Origin: Nonomuraea jiangxiensis | GTDB taxonomy: Bacteria > Actinomycetota > Actinomycetes > Streptosporangiales > Streptosporangiaceae | Length of the DNA: 64,000 bases | Direction of reading: 5' to 3' | Assembly: GCF_900099965.1 (NCBI RefSeq) | Contig: NZ_FNDJ01000009.1 | Coordinates: 186,001 to 250,000, forward strand | Shown here: positions 53,176-61,624 of the stretch, piece by piece | Position numbering within the stretch: position 1 is the first letter of the stretch | Layout: the number at the start of each line of letters is the position of its first letter | Position numbers and translations under genes: made by a program | Notes under the pieces: model-generated | Database searches by the model: none | Seen by the model: the letters and a program-made list of their open reading frames with translations, nothing else | What the model was told of the DNA's origin: nothing

Positions 53176-54800
53176 CGCCGGCCCCCGCGCACCAGGTCGG
53201 CGAGCACGCCGGGGTCGTCCGGCGGAGCCTCGGCCCGCCAGGCCACGTGGCCGTCCGGCCGTACCAGAACCAAGGGTTGTTCGTAGAGGTCGGCCACCGC
53301 CCGGTCGTCGCAGCGGACCGTCGTCAGGGGCACCCCGCGCTCGGCGAACGCCCCCTCCAGACCGGCCACCCCCTCCGGACCGGACGCCTCCTCCGAACCG
53401 GCTGCCCGCCCGGACCCGGGGAAGGTCAGCAGCGTGAACCCGCGGCCGAACAGGTCGAGGGTGGACTCCCCCGGGCTCAGCCAGGCGTGCGGGGCTCGGC
53501 CGCCCGGCGTGGCACTCTGCTGCCACTTGCGCGGGTCGACCGGCGCCTGCTCCGGCTCGGCGACGATCAGGCTGGATCGGTAGGTGAAGCCGAAGTGGAT
53601 GCCGGGAGCGTCGAACTCGCGGGCCACGTCGCTGAGCGACAGCTGCCGTGCCATCCGCGCCCTGGCTTCGGCGCCGGCGGGGGTGTCCAGGTGCAGCTCG
53701 GGCGGAACCGGGCGGCTCATCGTGCGCCGCAGGTTCAGGTTGGCCTCCTCGAGGCTCTCCACGGCGACCGGCCGCCGCTCCTCCTCGTAGGTGTCGAGCA
53801 GGCCACGCCCGGCCCAGCCGTCCAGCTCCGCCGCCAGCTTCCAGCCGAGGTCGGCGGCGGCGCAGATGCCGGTGTTCATGCCGAACCCGCCCGAGGGGGA
53901 GAGCGTGTGGGCGGCGTCCCCGAGCAGGAAGATCCGGTCCTGCCGGAACCGCTCGGCGACCCGGTGGGTCAGGTGCCAGACCGCGTCCGAGAGGATCTCG
54001 ACGGGCGTCTCGAACGCCAGCGCCATCGTGACCAGGTCACGCGCGTCGGCGTCGGTCCCGGAGACGGTCAGCCGGTACAGGCTCCGGCCGTCCAGGGCGC
54101 GGACCGGGAAGCGCAGCTGGTTGCTCAGCATGAGGAAGTAGAACATCGCCTCCCGATCCCCGAGCCGCGCACGCAGCTCCGGCGCGCGGAAGAGGATGTT
54201 GCGGAAGGTCATGACGTCGTAGCGGGCCGACGACGGGATGCCGCAGGCCTTGCGCACCGGAGAGGACGCGCCGTCCACCGCCACCATGTAGCGGGCGCGG
54301 ATCCGGAGCTCGCGCCCCTCCGCCAGGTCGGTGACCGTCGCCTCGACGTGGTCGTCGTGCTGGGTGAAGCCGTCGAGCCTGGACCGGGTGCGCACGACCC
54401 CGCCGGGGTGGGTGCGGGCCTCCTCCAGCAGCAGGGGCGCCAGCCAGTGCTGCGGGCAGACCTGCTCGGGTTCCGGCGTGTACGGCGGGAGCGGCCTGCT
54501 GTCGGCGGTGCCCGTCCGGAGCCGGTGGATTTCGTACCCGCCCACCTGGGTGACCCAGGCGGTGTCGAGCGAGTGGTCGCCGGGCCAGCCGGCGACGCGG
54601 ATGCGGTCGGCGATCCCCCACCTGCGGAACAGTTCCATCGACCGGGGACCGATCGAGCCCACCCGTGGGTGCGAGACCGAGCCATCGCTCGCCTCGATGA
54701 GCTGGCAGCGAACTCCCCGGTACTTCAAGTCCAGCACCAGCGCCATGCCGACCGGGCCGCCCCCGATGACCAGAACGTCGGTCTCGTAAGCCGTGGTCAT
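53172..54800 (-). CDS. RebC-like FAD-dependent monooxygenase
   Basis: 542 residues, p-hydroxybenzoate hydroxylase fold: DVLVIGGGPVGMALVLDLKY (GxGxxG), RILF-type core and FLLGDAAHTLSPSGGFGMN (GD motif). It is collinear with RebC. Phe220 and Arg243 align with RebC Phe216 and Arg239, the residues reported to separate RebC (imide product) from StaC (lactam product; Val and Asn there), so an arcyriaflavin-type imide is predicted. It directs the P450 product and prevents over-oxidation. The ATG overlaps the StaD-like stop (ATGA). Confidence 0.92.
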   Translation of the reverse strand: MTTAYETDVLVIGGGPVGMALVLDLKYRGVRCQLIEASDGSVSHPRVGSIGPRSMELFRRWGIADRIRVAGWPGDHSLDTAWVTQVGGYEIHRLRTGTADSRPLPPYTPEPEQVCPQHWLAPLLLEEARTHPGGVVRTRSRLDGFTQHDDHVEATVTDLAEGRELRIRARYMVAVDGASSPVRKACGIPSSARYDVMTFRNILFRAPELRARLGDREAMFYFLMLSNQLRFPVRALDGRSLYRLTVSGTDADARDLVTMALAFETPVEILSDAVWHLTHRVAERFRQDRIFLLGDAAHTLSPSGGFGMNTGICAAADLGWKLAAELDGWAGRGLLDTYEEERRPVAVESLEEANLNLRRTMSRPVPPELHLDTPAGAEARARMARQLSLSDVAREFDAPGIHFGFTYRSSLIVAEPEQAPVDPRKWQQSATPGGRAPHAWLSPGESTLDLFGRGFTLLTFPGSGRAAGSEEASGPEGVAGLEGAFAERGVPLTTVRCDDRAVADLYEQPLVLVRPDGHVAWRAEAPPDDPGVLADLVRGGRR

Positions 54801-57800
54801 GCCCTACCTGCCCGTCCATAGAAGTCTGCGAGGAGGGCGAAGTTGTCCCCCACCCGCTCCGGAACCACCTGCGAGGCGTGACAGGCCTTCGCCAGGTGGT
54901 CGAACCGCAGGCTCATCGCCCGCCTCGCGACGTCGGGCCGCGAGATGGCCGCCGGGATCTCCTCCAGTTCGAAGGAGGGCCCCGCGGTCCTGCCGCGCCG
55001 GCCCGACGGCATGGTGACCAGTAGCTCGCCCAGCGGTCGCATGGCGCCGACCATGACGTCCATGGCGGCGTTCATCAGGTCCGACCGCCGCAGGCTGCTG
55101 TCCGGGCGCTCGCCGAAATGCTGGGCCATGAGCTGGAACATCATGTGGTACGAGCGATTGAACAGCCCCATGACCTGGCGCGCCTCGATATCGGTGACGT
55201 GCTCCCCTGCCGCCCGGCCGGCCCGCAGGGTCGGGTTGCGCACCACGGGATAGGCGGGCGCCCACGGGGCGCGCCCGGCTCTCGGCTGGGCGCTGAGCCG
55301 GTCGGCGATGCCGACGAAGGCGTCGAAGTGGGAGGGCTCCCCCTCGACCGCCTCGCTCAGGATGTTGCCCTCACCCTGCTCGGTGACCACGTCGATGGCG
55401 AACAGCGCGCTGGCCAGGTCGTCCACCTCCAGCTGGTAGTCGGGGTGGGCGTCGTTGACGGACCTGCGCAGGAAGAGATGGTGCTCGCCCCCGCCGCGTC
55501 CCTTGTCCACCATGAACAGATCCGGCACCCGCTGCAGGCCCTGGCGGATGTCGGCGTACAGCTCGCTCAGCGAGCCGTACGGGTGGGTCGCCCCGGTCTG
55601 CGGACCGACCTCCGGGATCATGCTCTCCGGCTGCTCGATGGCGATGAAGCGAGTGACGCTCCCGAGGCTGAGCGGTTCGAGCGCGAAGTCGAGAGGTACG
55701 GCGAGCCGCTCGTTGATGCTGGTGAAGTCGACGTCGGGGATGTAGAAGGGCGCGCCGCACGCCATGAGGATGTTGTTGACCACCAGAAAGTGGATCATCT
55801 CCTCGCGGGCCACGGTGATCAGCGTGCCGCGGATGCCGTTGTCCAGGCTCTCCCCTCCGGAGCCGCACAGCAGGCGGAGCTGCTCCGGGGTCCACTCCCC
55901 GCTGCGCACCCGGTCGAGGCCGGCGCCGTAGAGCGGGACGGAGTAGGCCGCGTAGAGGTACTGCAGCATGACGGCGAGCTCGATCGTGGCGGCCTGGCGC
56001 AGCGCGGTGATGAGCTGCTGGCGGGTGGTGATGCCGCCGTCCCTGCGTTCTGCCGCCCTGACGGGCGTCAGCGCGGGACTCTGGGTGTGCTGGCGGCGCA
56101 GGAACTTCAGCAGCAGCCGGGCCTGGGGAGCCGACATGTCCCGCGTCGGGGGCATGTAGTACGTCTTGCCCTTGTTCTTCGGGTCGCACATCGTCCAGAT
56201 GAGCCGGGGGTGGGTCTCCACCTTGAAGCGGTCGGCCAGGCTGAAGACCTCGCTCTTCATGAAGGTGTTGGTGAGCTCGTAGTAGGCGAAGACATGCCGG
56301 TAGAGCACCTCGAAGCCGACGTCCTGCTGGGGGATGGCGTCCAGGTGCCGGTGGTCGGGCAGCACCCGGACGGCGATCGCACCCAGCCGTGCGCGCCAGA
56401 GCGCGGCCGCGTCGCCGTCGTGCAGGGCGTGGCCCGGCTCGGGCAGCTCGGCCGGGTCCGCGGCGAGGAGGACGCAGGTGGTCCCGGGCCGGACTCCGCG
56501 CAGGGTGAGCCGCCCCTCGCCGGTCGCCACCTCGACGATCTCGACGTCACCCGGTGGGTCGAGCGGCCGTGCCCGCGGGTTGGCGAACTGCCTGACGCGG
56601 ACCGCTCCGGCGGGAGCGGGCTCGCCGCGGACGAAGCACGAGACCTCGACCTCCGTCTCCTCCTCGTAGTCGAGCAGGACGGCGGCGTCATCCACCACCA
56701 GCACGGTCTCCTGCTCGCGCAGGAGGGTCCGGCCTCCCGCGGTGATGACGAGCGCCTCGTCCTCGGCCGCCACCCCGGCTTCGCGGGCGACGGTGACGAC
56801 GCCGCTCGTCCCGGCCGAGGCGGTGTAGGCCCGGCTCGGGATCACGGCGACCAGACAACGGTCGCCGCTCGCCGTACGGAGCTCGAGGTCCCCCAGGTCC
56901 AGCGGCGGGCCGAGGCGATGGGCGACGGGCACGGCGGTGATCATGTTGAGCGTGACGTGCTCGGCGTCGAGCCGCAGCGAGAGGGTGTGCAACGGCCCGC
57001 CGTCCACCGGGACGAGCAGCCGGCCGGCGGGGGCGGTCCGCGGCTCCCCCGCCCGCCAGGGGGCGATGGTGCCGCGGAGGCCCCACTGGTCCGGCGGGCC
57101 GGGAGCGGCCGGCGGCGCCATCCCGGCGAGCGCGAACTGCACGACGAGCCCGTCCGCCCTGCCCTCGTCGATCAGCCGCCGCAACAGCCGGAGGGCGGGC
57201 GAGCCGGCCGCCTCCTCCCACCAGCGCAGCTCCTCGTCCGCGGGGACGACGAACTGGTAGAGCGTGGCCCGCCCGAGCTGGCCCGCGAGCCAGTGGCCAG
57301 TGACGCCCTGAACGTGGCGGTCGTTCTGCCAGCGCGGCGGGAGCAGCCCGCTCACGCCGCCGGAGACGAGGTAGCCGACGTCGTGCGAACGCCCCTGCCG
57401 ACCGAAGGAGAGCCGGCCCACCATCACCGTGGTGGTCAGGTCCGAGGCGGGATCGACGTCGAAGATCCTGGCCCGGTTGGCGGTGGTGGCCAGGTACTCG
57501 TTGTAGTGCCCCCACATGTCCACCTTGCGGCCGACCAGCAGGTCCCCGGTGTCGAATCCGTCCGGCGTCTCGACCCCGACGATCTCGGAGTCGACCGCGA
57601 AGTGGCCGTTGCCGGCGAAGTTCCAGCCCTTGAGCGCGTTGAAGGGTCCCTCGGGGTCGGCGCGGCCGTCCGCGCCATAGCGGGTGCCGTACTCGTTGAG
57701 GTAGGCGTGGTAGTCGTGGGCCGGACGATCCACGGGGAAGGGCCCCTCGTGGGTGAGCACCGTGTTGGTGGCCAGGTCGATCAGGCCGTTGCGCGGCCCG

Positions 57801-57862
57801 GTCGGCAGCCTGGTCGTGGCCACGCCGGCGAAGTGCAGGCGCGGCAGGTCGAAGAGGCTCAT
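54797..57862 (-). CDS. RebD/StaD/VioB-like chromopyrrolic acid synthase
   Basis: 1021 residues starting SLFDLPRLHFAGVATTRLPT, as RebD does; the start is set by TGATG overlap with the oxidase stop, not by the longer open frame. The first 560 residues are the conserved N-terminal part (GWNFAGNGHFAVDSEIVGVE). From about 620 to 870 comes a ferritin-like helical domain (QAATIELAVMLQYLYAAYSV, AREEMIHFLVVNNILMACG) with the iron-binding Glu/His residues. It dimerises two imine products of the oxidase to chromopyrrolic acid. Older database names calling VioB a polyketide synthase are wrong for this family. Confidence 0.95.
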   Translation of the reverse strand: MSLFDLPRLHFAGVATTRLPTGPRNGLIDLATNTVLTHEGPFPVDRPAHDYHAYLNEYGTRYGADGRADPEGPFNALKGWNFAGNGHFAVDSEIVGVETPDGFDTGDLLVGRKVDMWGHYNEYLATTANRARIFDVDPASDLTTTVMVGRLSFGRQGRSHDVGYLVSGGVSGLLPPRWQNDRHVQGVTGHWLAGQLGRATLYQFVVPADEELRWWEEAAGSPALRLLRRLIDEGRADGLVVQFALAGMAPPAAPGPPDQWGLRGTIAPWRAGEPRTAPAGRLLVPVDGGPLHTLSLRLDAEHVTLNMITAVPVAHRLGPPLDLGDLELRTASGDRCLVAVIPSRAYTASAGTSGVVTVAREAGVAAEDEALVITAGGRTLLREQETVLVVDDAAVLLDYEEETEVEVSCFVRGEPAPAGAVRVRQFANPRARPLDPPGDVEIVEVATGEGRLTLRGVRPGTTCVLLAADPAELPEPGHALHDGDAAALWRARLGAIAVRVLPDHRHLDAIPQQDVGFEVLYRHVFAYYELTNTFMKSEVFSLADRFKVETHPRLIWTMCDPKNKGKTYYMPPTRDMSAPQARLLLKFLRRQHTQSPALTPVRAAERRDGGITTRQQLITALRQAATIELAVMLQYLYAAYSVPLYGAGLDRVRSGEWTPEQLRLLCGSGGESLDNGIRGTLITVAREEMIHFLVVNNILMACGAPFYIPDVDFTSINERLAVPLDFALEPLSLGSVTRFIAIEQPESMIPEVGPQTGATHPYGSLSELYADIRQGLQRVPDLFMVDKGRGGGEHHLFLRRSVNDAHPDYQLEVDDLASALFAIDVVTEQGEGNILSEAVEGEPSHFDAFVGIADRLSAQPRAGRAPWAPAYPVVRNPTLRAGRAAGEHVTDIEARQVMGLFNRSYHMMFQLMAQHFGERPDSSLRRSDLMNAAMDVMVGAMRPLGELLVTMPSGRRGRTAGPSFELEEIPAAISRPDVARRAMSLRFDHLAKACHASQVVPERVGDNFALLADFYGRAGRA

Positions 57863-59298
57863 CAGTGCGACCCCACCGCGACCGCGTCTTCGCGCGTGCC
57901 GAGCCGTATCTGACCGACGGCCTCGAGCGCCGACTCGATCGCCCCGTCGATCCACGCCGGGGTGGACGAGCAGTGCTCGCCGGCGAAGAACAGCCGGCCC
58001 TGGGGCCTGGCAGCCCGCGAGCGCTGCTCCTCGCTGGCGGCGACGCTCATGCCCCACCGGGTGACGCCCGCACCCTCACTCCAGCGGTGCTGCCCCCAGG
58101 CCAGGCTCGCCGAGTCCAGCACCATCCCCGGACGGCGCAGCTCCGGGTGCATCTTGCTGAGCTCGTCCAGCACCACCGAACGGCAGGCGGCGGGCGGCAT
58201 GCGGCCGAGCCGGTCGGCGTCGTCGCCCATCGTGTAGCTCGCCAGCAGCACCGCGCCGCCGCCCGGGACGCCTTCGGCCGCGGGATAGTAGGTCTGCCGG
58301 ATCCTGCCACCGCTGTAGGAGGCGCCACCGGAGATCCCCGCGTGCTCCCAGAACGCCTCCCGGCAATGGAAGGCGACCTTGGTGGCCGACCAGTACTTCA
58401 CGGCGTGGATGACGTCGAGTTTGTCGCCGTCGAACCCGCTCAGTGACATGCGGCGCACCATGGAGAAGGGCACGGTGCACAGCACCTGGTCGCAGCGGCG
58501 CACGGTGACGCCGGCGCCGTCCCTGATCTCCAGGAGCACGTCGTTGTCGCGCACATGGATGCCCACGACCTCCTGGCCGTAGGTGATCGGACCGCGGATG
58601 CGCTCCACCAGGCCCGTGATGAGCTGGTCCATGCCGCCTTCCAGGCGGATCAGCTCGGGGCTGGTCTCGTTGAGCACGTCGTCGATGAAGTGGTTGAGCC
58701 GGCCGTTCCAGGCCGTGCGGACCTGGGGGTGAGCGGCGAAGAAGGCGTGCAGGTCGATGCGGTCGCGGCCGCGGCCGTAGCGGAAGGGCGCCAGGTCGAG
58801 CCCCTCCAGCTCGTCGAGCAGGCCCCGGCCGAGCTCCTTCTGCAGGGTGATCCTGAAGTCGGGCGGGGCGATGGCGTCGGCCATGGCCATCAGCCAGGCG
58901 CCGAACAGGATCGTCGGCTCACCGTACCGCTCGGCGACCATCCCCGTGCGGAACTCCTCCACCAGTACCTCGGCGGCCTCGCCCACGCGGACGAAGCCGG
59001 CGCTGGTGGTGTGGTAGGCCCCGTCCTCGGAGAACAGGGTGCGGAAGTCGCGGACCCGGTCGTTCAGGCCCAGCTTGTCGATGTAGGCCCTGGTGTGCAG
59101 GTGGTTGGTCGGGATGCGCATGGCGCCCAGCTCGACCAGCGGCGCGGGCTGGGCGTCGGCGAAACGATGGGTGTAGATGCGGCCGCCGCAGCGCGAGCTG
59201 CCCTCGAGGACCTCGACGGAGTAGCCGAGCTGCTCGAGCTCCCAGGCGGCGACCAGGCCGGCGATCCCGGCACCGAGTACGGTGATGCGATTGGGCAT
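57862..59298 (-). CDS. RebO/StaO-like FAD L-tryptophan oxidase
   Basis: 478 residues. ITVLGAGIAGLVAAWELEQL (FAD loop), ELGAMRIPTNHLHTRAYIDK (substrate-side loop of RebO), and LFFAGEHCSSTPAWIDGAIES (C-terminal FAD motif). It oxidises (chloro)tryptophan to the imine used by the RebD-like enzyme; RebO prefers 7-chlorotryptophan. Its TGA overlaps the next ATG by one base (TGATG). Confidence 0.94.
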   Translation of the reverse strand: MPNRITVLGAGIAGLVAAWELEQLGYSVEVLEGSSRCGGRIYTHRFADAQPAPLVELGAMRIPTNHLHTRAYIDKLGLNDRVRDFRTLFSEDGAYHTTSAGFVRVGEAAEVLVEEFRTGMVAERYGEPTILFGAWLMAMADAIAPPDFRITLQKELGRGLLDELEGLDLAPFRYGRGRDRIDLHAFFAAHPQVRTAWNGRLNHFIDDVLNETSPELIRLEGGMDQLITGLVERIRGPITYGQEVVGIHVRDNDVLLEIRDGAGVTVRRCDQVLCTVPFSMVRRMSLSGFDGDKLDVIHAVKYWSATKVAFHCREAFWEHAGISGGASYSGGRIRQTYYPAAEGVPGGGAVLLASYTMGDDADRLGRMPPAACRSVVLDELSKMHPELRRPGMVLDSASLAWGQHRWSEGAGVTRWGMSVAASEEQRSRAARPQGRLFFAGEHCSSTPAWIDGAIESALEAVGQIRLGTREDAVAVGSH

Positions 59299-59327
59299 CG
59301 GTTCATCCCCCTTTTGATGGCGTCGGC

Positions 59328-60530
59328 CTACGTGCGGTCGACGAGTCTGCCGAGCGTGTCCACGACGGCGGCCGGAGCCGGTTGGGCGGCGATCTCCGCC
59401 TGCAGGCGCAGCGCCGCCCCCCGGTGAGAGCTCGTCTCCAGGAACCGCCGCACGTGGCGGCGCAGCGCGGCCGGGTCGGTGTCGGACCTGTCGACCACCT
59501 GACCTGCTCCGGTCCTGGCGAGCTGGTGGGCGTAGACGGCTTGATCGATGATCTGGGGAAACATGAGCTGCGGCACGCCCTGGGCGGCGGCCATGAGCAT
59601 GGAGCCGCCGCCGCCGTGATGCAAGAGCGCGTCACAGGTCGGCAGGAGCATGGTGAGCGGCAGGTAGTCGAGCACGCGCACCGTGCCGGGCAGGTCGGCG
59701 GGCATCCCCGGCAGGCGCCGCCCGCCCGGGATCACCACCTCGCAGTCGAGCCCCTCCAGAGCGCCCAGCAACTGCGGCACGCCGATCGCCTCGCTGCGCA
59801 GCAACTCGGTGGTGAAGCCCCAGGTGAGGCAGATCCGCGGCCTGCTCTTCGGCGCCAGCAGCCAGTCGGGCACCGTGCCGCCGGTGGCGTAGGGCACGTG
59901 GCGCATCGGGATCCGCTCGGTCGCGGTGGGCAGCCGCAGGGCGGGCGGGCACTGGTCGATGGTCCACCGGGCACAGGAGTCCTCCACGGTGAGCCCGTGA
60001 CGCTCGAAGAACCCGGCGAGATCGGGTGAGCCCAGCGCGGCCCTCGCGTCGTAGGCCTTGCCCATGACGTCGGGGCACAACGTCACCCGGGCTTCGGGGA
60101 CCCCGTGCTTCCTCGCGGCGACGCTCGCGCCGAACGTGCTGGGATCCCGGACGATCAGGTCGGGCCGCCAGTCGCCGACGAAGTCGACCAGATCGTCGGT
60201 CATGGTCTCGGCGACCTGGCAGGTGTGCCAGAGCATGGTCAGCCACTTGGCCTTCTCCGCCTCCGGCAGCACCTCTGGGGGCAGCGTACCCACCGCCTCG
60301 TCGAGCAGGGTGTCGCCGACCTGCTGGTACTGCGGCTGGTGCATCATCGCGCGCATGTCGGGGTCATGGCCCACGACCGCGGCGTGCAGCCCGGCGCCCG
60401 TGATCGTCTCGGTCAGCTGCGGCTGGCTGGCCACGACGACCTCGTGGCCGGCGGACTGGAAGGCCCAGGCCAGCGGGACCATGCCGTAGAAGTGCGAGGG
60501 CCAGGCGAACGTGGTGAAAAGGACGCGCAC
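59328..60530 (-). CDS. Second glycosyltransferase, EryCIII/DesVII-like, for the aminosugar
   Basis: 400 residues from a GTG preceded by GAGGAGA (the longer frame to 60575 has no site). GT-B fold: VRVLFTTFAWPSHFYGMVPL, DLIVRDPSTFGASVAARKHG, ICLTWGFTTELL, DALLHHGGGGSMLMAAAQGV (donor loop HHGGxGS). It is closer to macrolide aminosugar transferases than to RebG, so transfer of the N-methylaminopentose onto the first sugar is proposed. These enzymes often need a P450-like helper (EryCII type), which I do not see. Confidence 0.8.
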   Translation of the reverse strand: MRVLFTTFAWPSHFYGMVPLAWAFQSAGHEVVVASQPQLTETITGAGLHAAVVGHDPDMRAMMHQPQYQQVGDTLLDEAVGTLPPEVLPEAEKAKWLTMLWHTCQVAETMTDDLVDFVGDWRPDLIVRDPSTFGASVAARKHGVPEARVTLCPDVMGKAYDARAALGSPDLAGFFERHGLTVEDSCARWTIDQCPPALRLPTATERIPMRHVPYATGGTVPDWLLAPKSRPRICLTWGFTTELLRSEAIGVPQLLGALEGLDCEVVIPGGRRLPGMPADLPGTVRVLDYLPLTMLLPTCDALLHHGGGGSMLMAAAQGVPQLMFPQIIDQAVYAHQLARTGAGQVVDRSDTDPAALRRHVRRFLETSSHRGAALRLQAEIAAQPAPAAVVDTLGRLVDRT

Positions 60531-60540
60531 GTGATTCTCC

Positions 60541-61257
60541 TCAGACCTGACGGCGGACGCCGACGAAAAGGCCACGGCCGGAGTGGGCGCTGGTGACGTA
60601 CTCGGCGTCGCAGTCCGCGCGGTCGAAGCCGGCGAGGTACTCCTCGCGGGTGAACAGGGTCAGCGCCTGGGTGTCGGTGAAGTGTCTGATGCCGCCGATG
60701 TCGGCGACGATGTAGTGGATCTCCAGTCGCGAAGTGCGGTCGTGGCGGGTGGAGCGGCCCACCCGGGCGACGGTGCGCTCTCCGTCCTGGGCGATCTCCG
60801 AGCCGATGTAGCCGTCGAGGAAGGTCTCGGGGAACCACCAGGGATCGATGACCAGCACCCCGCCGGGGTTCAGATGCGCGGCCATCCGGGCGATGGCCGC
60901 CTGCATCTCCGCCACCGAGCCGACGTAGCCGATCGCGGTGAACATGGCGGAGACGCAGTCGAACCTCCTGCCGAGCTCGAAAGTCCGCATGTCCCCGGCA
61001 TGCACCGTGACGGAGGCCAGCTTGCGGCAGGCGATGACCCGCATGGCCTCGGCCAGTTCGAGCCCCTCCACATGGCCGAAGATCTTGCGCAGGTAGAGCA
61101 GATGCTCACCGGTGCCGCACCCCACGTCGAGCAGGGATTCGGCATCCGGTTTCCGGGACCGCACCAGCTCGGCCACCTCGGCTGCCTCTGCTTCGAAATC
61201 CTTGCCCCTGCTCCGGTAGACGAGGTCATAGACATCAGCGACATCCTGCTCGAACAT
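60541..61257 (-). CDS. DesVI/TylM1-like NDP-aminosugar N-methyltransferase
   Basis: 238 residues: FEQDVADVYDLVYRSRGKDF and LLDVGCGTGEHLLYLRKIFG mirror DesVI/TylM1; VLVIDPWWFPETFLDGYIGS and the C-terminal SGRGLFVGVRRQV are further family blocks. It would N-methylate the amino group placed by the DegT enzyme; mono- or dimethylation cannot be told (AT2433 sugars carry N-methyl). First gene of the large minus-strand operon. GGGAGAAA precedes the ATG. Confidence 0.9.
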   Translation of the reverse strand: MFEQDVADVYDLVYRSRGKDFEAEAAEVAELVRSRKPDAESLLDVGCGTGEHLLYLRKIFGHVEGLELAEAMRVIACRKLASVTVHAGDMRTFELGRRFDCVSAMFTAIGYVGSVAEMQAAIARMAAHLNPGGVLVIDPWWFPETFLDGYIGSEIAQDGERTVARVGRSTRHDRTSRLEIHYIVADIGGIRHFTDTQALTLFTREEYLAGFDRADCDAEYVTSAHSGRGLFVGVRRQV

Positions 61258-61285
61258 GACGTTTCTCCCTGTCCCGAACGGTGTC

Positions 61286-61304
61286 AGAGACGCTAATCTC
61301 GCTC
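61286..61304 (-). promoter_or_regulatory. 19-bp cluster promoter element before the N-methyltransferase
   Basis: In gene direction GAGCGAGATTAGCGTCTCT, 28 bp before the ATG. It is 17 of 19 identical to the element before asnB. Confidence 0.6.
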
Positions 61305-61576
61305 CCCCGCGCCGCTTCAGGACCCGCGCGGATCCCATTCGATTGCGAGAGGTCACGGGTGCCCGCGGCCCTTCCCGCCCCGCAATCCCCACACGCCACC
61401 CCGTGCCGCGAGTGATGTAGGCCGGTGCGTGACCTGGTCCACCTCGCCGCGGACCCACCACATCGCGTGACGGGGACGGCGACGCATGGGTTTTGACCGC
61501 GTACCGCGAGGCGCGTGCGACCGGCCACCCCACCAATCGAGGTGGCATCGGCTCCTGACCGCGGGGCCCGCCGCGT

Positions 61577-61595
61577 GAGCGGGATTAGCGTCGCT
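61577..61595 (+). promoter_or_regulatory. 19-bp cluster promoter element before asnB
   Basis: GAGCGGGATTAGCGTCGCT, 29 bp before the GTG. Its position and orientation relative to the gene match the element of the divergent operon, as would an activator site or an extended -10. Confidence 0.6.
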
Positions 61596-61624
61596 CACGC
61601 CATCCGATCGAAGGAGGAGCTCCC

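Larger units (their letters stand above)
61258..61624. promoter_or_regulatory. Divergent promoter region between the large operon and asnB
   Basis: 367 bp without a gene. It contains two near-identical 19-bp elements in mirror-image arrangement, one 28 bp before each start codon (listed separately). The rest, 61305-61576, shows no recognisable protein. Confidence 0.6.

Noticed and set aside
53176..53526. Gly/Arg-rich N-terminal extension of the P450
   Set aside because: It lies inside the RebC-like gene and has no P450 similarity; the ATGA overlap at 53172-53175 marks the real start.
57863..58057. 65-residue N-terminal extension of the RebD-like protein
   Set aside because: It overlaps the oxidase gene; the internal start gives the RebD-type N-terminus and a TGATG overlap.
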